This document shows positions 1-5,890 of a stretch of 8,146 bases of DNA, piece after piece (the stretch's first letter is position 1; every line of letters begins with the position of its first letter). A program made the position numbers and the translations under genes. Origin of the DNA: Patescibacteria group bacterium (GTDB lineage Bacteria > Patescibacteriota > Minisyncoccia > Phycocordibacterales > UBA2100); the NCBI GenBank assembly GCA_015491135.1, contig WFWK01000011.1:1-8146 (forward strand), in the 5' to 3' direction. The notes under the pieces were generated by a model. The model was not told where the DNA came from, ran no database searches, and was given only the letters and a program-made list of their open reading frames with translations.

Positions 1-450
1 AAACGATTCGGGAATAATTGCAAGGAATTTCTCAAGTTTTTCTTTAAGAAAGTCAAATTCCATGTACTTGTATCTTCCCCACAAAAACAAATCTATTTTT
101 ACCCTGTGTCCTTGTTCAATCCAGTCTGCCACTTTTTTGGCTTTTCTTTTCAGGTCCTCTTCGCCGGTACCGATTTTGACCTGTGTTAGCTTGGTCTCGG
201 TTGTGTGCATCTTGGCCTTAGCCTCTTTTTCTTTCTTTTTCAGTTCGTATTTGTATTTTCCGTAATCGGCTATTTTGACAACCGGCGGTTTTGCTTTTGC
301 GGAAATTTCTATAAGGTCCAAACCGTGTTTTCTTGCCAAAGACAGTGCGTCAGAGACAGGCATTACCCCGTGGTTTTCACCACTACTACCTATAACGCGC
401 ACTTCTTTTGCGCGTATTGCCTCGTTTATTCTTATCTCGTCTTTTAGCAT
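1..450 (-). CDS. infC: Translation initiation factor IF-3, 3' end outside the window
   Basis: IF-3 binds the 30S subunit, keeps it apart from the 50S and checks start-codon and initiator-tRNA pairing. The 150 codons read from 450 down to 1 are open and run off the left edge; roughly 20-30 C-terminal residues should be missing. The N domain starts with RINEAIR (residues 7-13) and contains GLDLIEIS (43-50) and PPVVKIADYGKYKYE (55-69), the family signature. A lysine-rich linker (71-80) leads to the C domain (VKIGTGEEDLKRKAKKVADW, then HRVKIDLFLWGR). The usual FRGRE segment reads FLWGR here, and the region after the linker differs from the E. coli type; my recollection is that such forms occur in Parcubacteria. 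An in-frame TAG lies directly before the ATG, so translation cannot start upstream, and no Shine-Dalgarno is visible. Identification is firm; the C-terminal end is unseen. Confidence 0.95.
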   Translation of the reverse strand, partial: MLKDEIRINEAIRAKEVRVIGSSGENHGVMPVSDALSLARKHGLDLIEISAKAKPPVVKIADYGKYKYELKKKEKEAKAKMHTTETKLTQVKIGTGEEDLKRKAKKVADWIEQGHRVKIDLFLWGRYKYMEFDFLKEKLEKFLAIIPESF

Positions 451-464
451 CTAAAATTAAAACG

Positions 465-480
465 GCGCGCAAAAGCGCAC
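465..480 (-). promoter_or_regulatory. Hairpin at the 5' end of the infC mRNA
   Basis: On the minus strand GTGCGC (480-475), loop TTTT (474-471) and GCGCGC (470-465) form a six-pair stem with one G-U pair. It sits at, or within two bases of, the predicted transcription start and 14 nt before the start codon. It is followed by CGTTTTAATTTTAG, which is U-rich but broken, so it may be an RNA-protecting cap, a translational control element or a weak attenuator. The structure is seen; the role is inferred. Confidence 0.45.
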
Positions 481-484
481 CTAA

Positions 485-513
485 ACAATAGCATATAAAA
501 ACAAGTATTACAA
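485..513 (-). promoter_or_regulatory. infC promoter
   Basis: Read on the minus strand, TTGTAA (513-508) is followed after 17 nt by TATTGT (490-485), with TGC just before the -10 giving an extended -10 (TATGCTATTGT). The predicted start of transcription is near 478, leaving a leader of roughly 28 nt before the infC ATG at 450. It lies directly after the terminator at 565-600 of the upstream operon, which fits an independent transcript. Confidence 0.6.
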
Positions 514-564
514 GGGCTTGTATGTTAGATTCAATAAATACTTTTGTTTGTCCTTGTCAGAGCG

Positions 565-600
565 AAAAATTAAAACCCACCCCAAAAATTTAGGGTGGGT
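565..600 (-). terminator. Intrinsic terminator of the minus-strand operon
   Basis: An eight-pair perfect stem, ACCCACCC (600-593 on the minus strand) with GGGTGGGT (582-575), closes a 10-nt loop. On the minus strand it is followed at once by TTTTAATTTTT (574-565 region). The plus-strand side lacks a comparable T-tract. It lies 15 nt after the stop of the small membrane protein gene and separates that operon from the infC promoter. Confidence 0.85.
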
Positions 601-614
601 GAAATTTATACCCA

Positions 615-830
615 TTACCAATGACCACTTAGGGCAAAAATGAGTAATTTTACGAATAAGATAAAAATCATCGTAATACCAATTGCGCCGATTGCAATTA
701 ACATTGTTTTGACAAAAGCTCTTGAAAATGAAATATTTTCTGCGTTGTAAATAATTATAGAAAATACAGACAAGAACATGAAAATAGCCACAAGACCTGC
801 CAAAATCCGGTAAATAATCATCGTCTCCAT
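615..830 (-). CDS. Small two-helix membrane protein, unknown function
   Basis: The product is 71 residues and almost entirely hydrophobic. Two membrane segments are evident, at about residues 6-28 and 41-66, joined by a short polar turn (NAENISFSRAF), with a short polar tail ending in SGHW. No family was recognised. A good Shine-Dalgarno (GGGAG, 842-838) sits 7 nt before the ATG at 830, which supports both the gene and this start; a second ATG three codons in would be too close to it. The gene is the last of an apparent operon after the AI-2E-family gene, 91 nt downstream of that stop, and is followed by a strong terminator. Pilin-like or holin-like roles can be imagined for such a shape but nothing in the sequence argues for either. 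Confidence 0.7.
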   Translation of the reverse strand: METMIIYRILAGLVAIFMFLSVFSIIIYNAENISFSRAFVKTMLIAIGAIGITMIFILFVKLLIFALSGHW

Positions 831-921
831 CTTTTCTCTCCCTTTTTAAGTTGCACCAAGACTCTGACTTGACGCTATCACTTTTTTGTTACTTTTGCAA
901 GGAAATTTGTAGAAACTTTAG

Positions 922-1953
922 CTAGTCGTTGTCCAGTTCTTTTTTGTATATTTTCTCAAACATATCCCACATGGTAAGAAACACTCCGGCAAAAACGGGT
1001 CCCAGCACAAACCCGCTAATACCCCACAGGTAAATTCCGCCCAATACGGAAATGAGAATAAACACATCCGGAATGTGGGTTTGTTTGCCAACAAGTATGG
1101 GACGCAATATATTATCCAGCACGCTAACCAAGGCTATACCAAAAACCAAAACAAGTGCAGAGAGCAGATTTCCTTGGATAAATAACACAAAAGCGAACAG
1201 CGCCAGCACCAAAGCCGGACCCAAAGCCGGAATTAAAGCCAAGATAGTCATAACAGCACCCCAGAGCGCCACACTTTCAACTCCTGCAATGAATAAAAAC
1301 AGCGAACCCACAAAACCTTGCAAAACAGCGATTGCAAGAGTTCCTTTAAAAATCGCCCGTATTACCGTTGCTATTCTGTTGAAAAGAACATTTTCTCTTT
1401 GTGTCCCTAAGGGGAGGATGTGTTTAATTTTGTTTATATATTTTTCCGCATCTTTAAGAGTGAAGAACAAAATATAAAGCATTAAGAAGAATTGAACGAA
1501 AAATGTTGTAAAGCTTTTTGTGGCTGAGCTTGCAAGATTATACGATACCGAAGCAACAGTTTTTCCCGTATTTTGAGCCAAACTTAAAAGTTGCTCTTTT
1601 GACACATTGATTCCAAATATTTGCAGAAGCTCCGATGTGTTTGAGACTGCCGTTTGAATTGAATAGGAGGTGGTGTTTTGATACAAGTCAACAGCTTCTT
1701 TTAAAACCATGGAGCCCACCAAATAAAGCGGAGTGAAAAGAAGTAATAAAATTATTGCTATTGTGATAGTTGAAGAGATAGCGCCGTTTTTTATCTTTTT
1801 TTCAATGCGTTTGTTGAGGGGATAGAAGACAACGCTTAAAATTATCGCCCATAAAATGGGTTTGAAAAAGGGCAAAAGTATAAGAGCAAAAACAAGAGAT
1901 ACCGCTATGAGAAATGAAAAGAAAACCGTATTTTGCAATGTTTGATACTTCAT
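922..1953 (-). CDS. AI-2E family transporter (YhhT/TqsA/PerM-type membrane protein)
   Basis: This 343-residue polytopic membrane protein matches the AI-2E transporter family (usually about 350 residues). Hydrophobic segments lie near residues 10-28, 31-48, 58-80, 148-166, 205-224, 228-255, 262-280 and 297-328. The family's C-terminal signature is clear: IPALGPALV (241-249), DNILRPILVGK (280-290), and the glycine-rich LGGIYLWGISGFVLGPVFAG (304-323). An early amphipathic region (about 85-145) is the soluble segment typical of the family. Family members include TqsA (linked to AI-2 export) and Na+/H+ antiporters, so the substrate cannot be stated. The ATG lies 3 nt after the stop of the LOG-family gene and no Shine-Dalgarno is visible, suggesting translation by coupling. 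The stop is TAG. Confidence 0.9.
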   Translation of the reverse strand: MKYQTLQNTVFFSFLIAVSLVFALILLPFFKPILWAIILSVVFYPLNKRIEKKIKNGAISSTITIAIILLLLFTPLYLVGSMVLKEAVDLYQNTTSYSIQTAVSNTSELLQIFGINVSKEQLLSLAQNTGKTVASVSYNLASSATKSFTTFFVQFFLMLYILFFTLKDAEKYINKIKHILPLGTQRENVLFNRIATVIRAIFKGTLAIAVLQGFVGSLFLFIAGVESVALWGAVMTILALIPALGPALVLALFAFVLFIQGNLLSALVLVFGIALVSVLDNILRPILVGKQTHIPDVFILISVLGGIYLWGISGFVLGPVFAGVFLTMWDMFEKIYKKELDND

Positions 1954-1956
1954 GGT

Positions 1957-2736
1957 TTACGTGTTAGCGCTTGGTTTTGGTGTGTTCCTTATTATATTCA
2001 ATATTTCCTCTTTATCATCTGAGATGTGATATAAGTTTACATCTTCCGGCGAAATAGTTTTAAATGTTCCAAGCAGTGTTTCTTTTATAAACTCATCAAG
2101 CGGATTCCAAAATTCAGAGCCGACAAGAATCAGTGGAATTGAGTGAGTCTTTCTTGTTTGCACCAAAGTTATTACTTGGAAAAATTCATCCAATGTTCCA
2201 AATCCACCCGGGAAAAACAAACACGCTTCCGCAGAGAAAAACAAGGCCATTTTTCTTGCCGAGAAGAATTTAAAGTTGACCCCATGAGTTACATAAGGGT
2301 TTATAACTTGCTCGGAAGGTAGCTCAATGTTAAATCCCACCGCATAGCCACATGCTTCTTTTGAACCTCTGTTTGCCGCCTCCATAATGCCCGGTCCTCC
2401 ACCGGTTATCACGGTAAATCCTTCTTTGCATATTTCTCCGGCAAGTTCGCGCGCTTTTTCGTAGTAAGCCGAACCTTCTTTTGTTCGCGCCGAGCCGAAA
2501 AAAGAAACGGTTTTCGGGTATTGTTTAACCGCTGTCAAACCTGCCAAAAGCTCTTCTGCGCAATCTTCTGATTTGTCTTTTAAAATATCTATAAGTTTGT
2601 CACTTATACCGTGCAACTCTTCAAGTTCTATTTCAGGTTTGTTTACTCTTTGCTTGTCAAATTGCTCTTTAATTTCATAAATATTGGCATACTCTCCGAG
2701 AGGATGAGTTCTATCTTTGTTTTTGTTTTTATTCAT
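1957..2736 (-). CDS. LOG family protein (nucleoside monophosphate phosphoribohydrolase-like)
   Basis: LOG-family enzymes have a Rossmann-type fold and release a free base from a nucleoside 5'-monophosphate; plant and some bacterial members activate cytokinins, others act on purine or pyrimidine nucleotides. The 259 residues show an N-terminal extension of about 75 residues, then the core: KTVSFFGSAR (75-84), VITGGGPGIMEAANRG (109-124), FFSARKMAL (157-165) and the hallmark PGGFGTLDEFF (176-186). The GGGPGIMEAANRG variant and long N-terminus match the larger bacterial members rather than short plant-type LOG proteins. The start at 2736 is supported by a TATAAT exactly 6 nt upstream, predicting a leaderless mRNA. 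It heads an operon with the AI-2E-family gene 3 nt downstream. The true substrate is not evident. Confidence 0.9.
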   Translation of the reverse strand: MNKNKNKDRTHPLGEYANIYEIKEQFDKQRVNKPEIELEELHGISDKLIDILKDKSEDCAEELLAGLTAVKQYPKTVSFFGSARTKEGSAYYEKARELAGEICKEGFTVITGGGPGIMEAANRGSKEACGYAVGFNIELPSEQVINPYVTHGVNFKFFSARKMALFFSAEACLFFPGGFGTLDEFFQVITLVQTRKTHSIPLILVGSEFWNPLDEFIKETLLGTFKTISPEDVNLYHISDDKEEILNIIRNTPKPSANT

Positions 2737-2742
2737 AGCGAG

Positions 2743-2751
2743 ATTATATCA
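2743..2751 (-). promoter_or_regulatory. Extended -10 promoter of the LOG-family operon, predicted leaderless
   Basis: The minus strand reads TGATATAAT (2751-2743), a perfect extended -10. Exactly six bases (CTCGCT) separate it from the ATG at 2736, so the A of the ATG is the expected +1. No convincing -35 is present, which the TGn extension can compensate. It shares a 56-bp intergenic region with the divergent smpB promoter. Confidence 0.65.
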
Positions 2752-2779
2752 TACTTTTTGCGTGTGGATTATTTTCATA

Positions 2780-2788
2780 TATTATAAA
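2780..2788 (+). promoter_or_regulatory. smpB -10 region, predicted leaderless or nearly so
   Basis: TATTAT (2780-2785), overlapping TATAAA (2783-2788), lies 7 or 4 nt before the smpB ATG at 2793. TTGCGT (2758-2763) is 16 nt upstream of TATTAT and may be a weak -35. No Shine-Dalgarno fits between the -10 and the ATG, so the mRNA probably starts at or very near the start codon. Confidence 0.5.
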
Positions 2789-2792
2789 GTTT

Positions 2793-3236
2793 ATGATTTA
2801 TGCGGAAAACAAAAAGGCCAAACATGATTTCTCTTTTTTGAAAGAGTATGTAGCGGGAATCAAATTACTGGGTTTTGAAGTAAAGGCTGTACGAGTTGGT
2901 AAGGCAAATTTAAAAGGTTCTCATGTTATTGTAAGAGGAGGGGAGGCGTTTGTAGTTGGTATGCATATATCTCCCTATCAGCCCAAAAACACGCCTGAAG
3001 ATTATGACCCGGAAAGGCCGAGAAAACTTTTGCTTCAAAAAAAAGAGATAGAGGAAATTGCGGAAGCGGAAAAACAAAAAGGGTTGACAGTTGTTCCTGT
3101 TATGTTGTATAATAAAGGCGCTTTTTTGAAGTTGAAAATAGCAACGGCAAAAGGAAAGAAAAAACACGATAAGAGAGAAGAGATAAAAAAGCGAGATATT
3201 GAAAGAGAGTTGCGTCGTTCTTTAAAAAATAAATAA
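2793..3236 (+). CDS. smpB: SsrA-binding protein SmpB
   Basis: SmpB carries Ala-tmRNA into the empty A site of stalled ribosomes and takes the place of the codon-anticodon pair there. At 147 residues it has the usual family length. Signatures seen in order: NKKAKHDF (6-13), GFEVKAVRVGKANLKGSHV (27-45), HISPY (58-62), DPERPRKLLL (72-81), GLTVVPVMLY (97-106), and the basic tail KGKKKHDKREEIKKRD (120-135), whose equivalent lies in the mRNA channel of the ribosome. The residue normally Thr or Cys in G(T/C)EVK is Phe28. Its partner RNA gene, ssrA, begins 61 nt after the stop, and ftsH follows. The start is set by the -10 element directly upstream. Confidence 0.97.
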   Translation: MIYAENKKAKHDFSFLKEYVAGIKLLGFEVKAVRVGKANLKGSHVIVRGGEAFVVGMHISPYQPKNTPEDYDPERPRKLLLQKKEIEEIAEAEKQKGLTVVPVMLYNKGAFLKLKIATAKGKKKHDKREEIKKRDIERELRRSLKNK

Positions 3237-3239
3237 TAG
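3210..3239 (+). promoter_or_regulatory. Possible ssrA promoter inside the smpB 3' end
   Basis: TTGCGT (3210-3215) and TAATAG (3234-3239) are separated by 18 nt and overlap the last codons and stop of smpB. Initiation would fall near 3246, leaving a leader of about 50 nt before mature tmRNA. The -10 is weak, and ssrA may instead be cut from a joint smpB-ssrA transcript. Confidence 0.3.
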
Positions 3240-3248
3240 AGTCTGGTA

Positions 3249-3304
3249 CCGATGTCATTCCCGCGCCGAATCCAAGCTTTTTGTTTGGGGGTGGCGCGGG
3301 GATG
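3249..3304 (+). promoter_or_regulatory. Pre-tmRNA leader hairpin covering the mature 5' end
   Basis: Leader bases 3256-3267 can pair with 3293-3304 over 12 bp (one G-U), which takes in the entire 5' acceptor strand of tmRNA (3298-3304). The loop can form a smaller hairpin (CCAAGC 3272-3277 with GTTTGG 3283-3288). Leader bases 3249-3257 also match 3314-3322 perfectly (9 bp, the D-arm region). The complementarity is seen directly; that it forms in the precursor and affects maturation is inferred. Confidence 0.5.
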
Positions 3305-3679
3305 AATTGGAGTTGACATCGGGGGAGTGTATGCGTGCGTCGGCGAGTGAGCGTCTCGTAAACCGCTCAAACAAATACCTGCAAAAACACAAGCAGGGGC
3401 AGTTCGCTCACCTATTCAGATGAGCGACTTGCGCTTCGCCTACGCTACAGCCTAGGCGACCGCCAACTGCGTGCTCCGGCGCGCGCAGAGTTTGGCGTCA
3501 TATTCGCCGGATAGGACAGAAAGTGTGACTGTACTTTTTGTCTGAAACTCTGACAGTCTGGGCTTCTGATTTTTTTGTCTGTTTTGAAAGTCAGTTGCCG
3601 AGATTGAAAAACAGACTAGCCGACGTAGATTCGCATATACAATCCCGCATGCACGGGGGTTCGCAACCCCCCATCTCCA
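3298..3679 (+). ncRNA. ssrA: Transfer-messenger RNA (tmRNA)
   Basis: tmRNA acts with SmpB to free ribosomes stalled on broken mRNAs and adds a degradation tag. The tRNA-like ends pair exactly: GGGGATG (3298-3304) with CATCTCC (3672-3678), including the G3-U70 wobble recognised by alanyl-tRNA synthetase, with discriminator A at 3679. The T-arm is GGGGG, loop TTCGCAA, CCCCC (3655-3671). CCA is not encoded (the next bases are CAA). The resume codon is GCA at 3381, preceded by AAATACCT, which aligns with AAATAGTC of E. coli. The tag frame is 24 sense codons and ends at TAG (3453-3455). Pseudoknot 1 before it can form from CGAG/CTCG (3344-3347/3355-3358) and TGAGCG/CGCTCA (3348-3353/3364-3369). 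The length, 382 nt, is normal for a one-piece tmRNA. It lies between smpB and ftsH. Confidence 0.96.
3381..3455 (+). other. tmRNA tag-encoding frame
   Basis: Starting at the GCA resume codon, the frame encodes 24 residues: it opens AKTQAG, contains SPIQMSDLRF and ends AYATA, then TAG. An alanine-rich hydrophobic end is typical of tags, but the common end is LAA. The other two frames either lack an early stop or end in a polar FR, so this frame is preferred, supported by the position of the resume codon relative to the conserved upstream A-rich element. Confidence 0.8.
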
Positions 3680-3683
3680 CAAG

Positions 3684-3708
3684 AAAACCGCCCGAATGGG
3701 CGGTTTTT
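3684..3708 (+). terminator. Intrinsic terminator of ssrA
   Basis: AAAACCGCCC (3684-3693), loop GAAT, GGGCGGTTTT (3698-3707) form a perfect 10-bp stem continuing into a run of five T. It starts 5 nt after the mature tmRNA 3' end. The flanks extend the symmetry: ATCTCCAC (3673-3680) is complementary to GTGGAGAT (3711-3718). Confidence 0.9.
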
Positions 3709-3771
3709 GCGTGGAGATAAAGTTTACATTTAAGCTACATTCAAGAAAATAATGCAAACATCAAATCTTTA

Positions 3772-3780
3772 TGCTAAATT
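3772..3780 (+). promoter_or_regulatory. ftsH extended -10 promoter, predicted leaderless
   Basis: TGCTAAATT (3772-3780) is an extended -10 element with six bases (AACGAA) between it and the ATG at 3787, placing +1 on the start codon. The sequence TATGCTAAA with the same spacing recurs before the gene at 8086. No clear -35 and no Shine-Dalgarno are present. Confidence 0.55.
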
Positions 3781-3786
3781 AACGAA

Positions 3787-5799
3787 ATGAAAAAGAAAAT
3801 AAAAATAGCAAACAAAAAATTAAAAACACCTTTTAACAATTCACCGCTTTTTTCCTTTTTTTTCCAAGCGTTTTTAACCTTGGTGATATTTTCAATTTTA
3901 ATGTCTATTTTCGGCTTGTTTGCGGGGCCATTTGCAACTCAGAAAGATGAAATCTCTTTGTCGGAGCTGGCAGGAGATATAAAAAACGGCAAGGTTGAGA
4001 AAATTCTTGTAAAAGGGGATATTTTGGATATTTACTATTTTGAAAAAGTAAAGCCTGAGATAGCAACCTCATCACCGTTTTATTTCTTACTATCCAACAA
4101 GGAACCCATTCCTTTAAGGAAAAAATCAAAAAAAGAAACAGAAGCAGGATTAACAGAAACTCTTAAAAACTACGGCGTGGAGCCGGAGCAATTGGCAAAA
4201 GTGCAAATTGTTGTTAAAGACCCAACCGGCTTTAGATACTGGTTTGCAACTCTTGCGCCACTTCTGTTGCCTTTGATAATCATATTTATAATTATCGCTT
4301 TTTTGTCCAGAAACATGGGTAAGGCAGGCATGCAAGCTTTTTCGTTTGGCGCATCAAGAGCAAGATTTATAGATCCGAAAAACGCCAAACAAAAAGTAAC
4401 ATTTAAAGATGTTGCGGGAGCAAAAGAAGCAAAAGAAGAGTTGTCAGAAATTGTTGATTTTCTTAAAAACCCCAAAAAATTCATTCAAATCGGCGCAAGA
4501 ATTCCAAAAGGGGTTTTGCTGGTGGGAGCTCCCGGTACCGGAAAGACACTTCTTGCACGCGCGGTGGCGGGGGAGGCCCGTGTGCCGTTTTTCTCAATCT
4601 CAGGTTCTGAGTTTGTGGAGATGTTTGTTGGTGTTGGAGCTTCAAGAGTGCGGGACATGTTTGCGCAAGCCAAAAAATACGCTCCGTCAATAATTTTTAT
4701 AGATGAGATTGATGCGGTCGGGAGAATAAGGGGAGCCGGCATCGGTGGCGGAAACGATGAGCGAGAGCAAACCTTAAACCAAATTTTGGTTGAGATGGAC
4801 GGTTTTGAGCCGAACGAGAAGGTGATAGTTATGGCGGCGACAAACAGACCCGATGTTTTGGATCCGGCTCTTTTAAGGCCCGGAAGATTTGACAGGAGAG
4901 TTGTAGTTGACCTGCCCGACAGGGAAGCGCGCGAAGAAATTTTAAAAGTTCATGCAAGAGGTGGGGCGGGAGTTAAATCAAAGCCACTTAGCAAGGACGT
5001 TGACCTTAAAGTAATAGCTGAGCGAACTCCCGGATTCTCGGGAGCTGACTTGGCAAATCTTATGAACGAAGCTGCGATTTTGGCTGCACGTGAAGGAAGA
5101 AAGGAGATAACTCAAAACGACCTTATCCGCTCTATTGAAAAAGTTATGCTTGGTCCTGAGCGTAAAAGTCATGTTCTCTCCAACAAAGAAAAGGAAATAA
5201 CCGCTTATCATGAAGCTGGACATGCCCTTGTTGCGAGCGTACTGCCGAATGCCGACCCTGTGCATAAAATTTCAATTATCTCGCGTGGCAAGGCCGCAGG
5301 ATACACCTTAAAGTTGCCGTTTGAGGACAAAAAAATGCAAACAAGAGCAGAATTTCTGGATGATATAGCTGTTTCTTTGGGTGGTTATGTTGCTGAAAAA
5401 CTTGTATTTGGAGACGTAACTACCGGACCTTCAAATGATTTGCAAGTGTTAACGGCCATAGCGCGCAACATGGTTACCAAGTGGGGAATGTCGGAGAAAA
5501 TAGGAACAATTGCCGTAGAGTCTGAAAGCGGACAGCCGACTTTCGGGTTTGCCCCATATGCAAAAGAGCATTCCGAGAAACTCTCTGCCGAGATAGATGA
5601 AGAAGTTAGACGAATAATTTCAAATGCATACAAAAAAGTGCAGGATATACTAACCGAGAAGAGAGATTTGTTAGATGCAATAGCCAAAACTTTGCTTGAG
5701 AAAGAAACTATTGAAAGGGAAGAGTTTGAGGAGATTTTGAAAAAGTACGGAATTGAACCCAAAAAACCGGAAAACGATGCGCCTCAAAAAGAAAACTAA
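3787..5799 (+). CDS. ftsH: ATP-dependent zinc metalloprotease FtsH
   Basis: FtsH is a hexameric membrane AAA+ protease that extracts and degrades membrane proteins and some soluble ones, including SsrA-tagged substrates in E. coli. The 670 residues hold a basic N-terminus, membrane helix 1 (about 22-46), an extracytoplasmic domain (about 50-148), membrane helix 2 (about 153-173), then the AAA+ module: Walker A GAPGTGKT (247-254), pore motif FVG (280-282), Walker B IIFIDE (302-307) and the second region of homology ATNRPDVLDPALLRPGRFDR (351-370) with its arginine fingers. The protease domain has the zinc site HEAGH (475-479) and a likely third ligand, Asp551, in GPSND. All catalytic residues are intact. 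The C-terminus ends in a charged tail. It stands 79 nt after the ssrA terminator with its own promoter, forming a tagging-and-degradation neighbourhood with smpB and ssrA. Confidence 0.98.
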   Translation: MKKKIKIANKKLKTPFNNSPLFSFFFQAFLTLVIFSILMSIFGLFAGPFATQKDEISLSELAGDIKNGKVEKILVKGDILDIYYFEKVKPEIATSSPFYFLLSNKEPIPLRKKSKKETEAGLTETLKNYGVEPEQLAKVQIVVKDPTGFRYWFATLAPLLLPLIIIFIIIAFLSRNMGKAGMQAFSFGASRARFIDPKNAKQKVTFKDVAGAKEAKEELSEIVDFLKNPKKFIQIGARIPKGVLLVGAPGTGKTLLARAVAGEARVPFFSISGSEFVEMFVGVGASRVRDMFAQAKKYAPSIIFIDEIDAVGRIRGAGIGGGNDEREQTLNQILVEMDGFEPNEKVIVMAATNRPDVLDPALLRPGRFDRRVVVDLPDREAREEILKVHARGGAGVKSKPLSKDVDLKVIAERTPGFSGADLANLMNEAAILAAREGRKEITQNDLIRSIEKVMLGPERKSHVLSNKEKEITAYHEAGHALVASVLPNADPVHKISIISRGKAAGYTLKLPFEDKKMQTRAEFLDDIAVSLGGYVAEKLVFGDVTTGPSNDLQVLTAIARNMVTKWGMSEKIGTIAVESESGQPTFGFAPYAKEHSEKLSAEIDEEVRRIISNAYKKVQDILTEKRDLLDAIAKTLLEKETIEREEFEEILKKYGIEPKKPENDAPQKEN

Positions 5800-5863
5800 C
5801 AGGGTCCGACCTTGTTGTGTTGCGCTCGGTTGTTTTGTTTACTTTTTGTATTTGTTATCGTAA

Positions 5864-5869
5864 TATAAT
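5864..5869 (+). promoter_or_regulatory. -10 element of the tRNA-Ile gene
   Basis: A perfect TATAAT lies 21 nt before the tRNA 5' end, giving a predicted start near 5876. No good -35 was found at standard spacing. A short hairpin, GGCGC GTTT GCGCC (5873-5886), fills the stretch between the -10 and the tRNA and would form most of the precursor leader removed by RNase P. Confidence 0.5.
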
Positions 5870-5890
5870 GCTGGCGCGTTTGCGCCTTAT

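Noticed and set aside
62..447. Plus-strand reading frames over the left edge
   Set aside because: They are antisense to infC, whose minus-strand frame gives a clear IF-3 protein.
1052..1477. Plus-strand 141-codon frame
   Set aside because: It is antisense to the AI-2E-family gene and its translation has no recognisable features.
922..1953. Naming this gene an autoinducer-2 exporter
   Set aside because: The family name covers several transport activities; nothing here shows AI-2 as the substrate.
3452..3757. Minus-strand reading frame of 101 codons and a plus-strand one at 3538-3720
   Set aside because: Both lie over the tmRNA 3' half and its terminator; the RNA gene explains the sequence.
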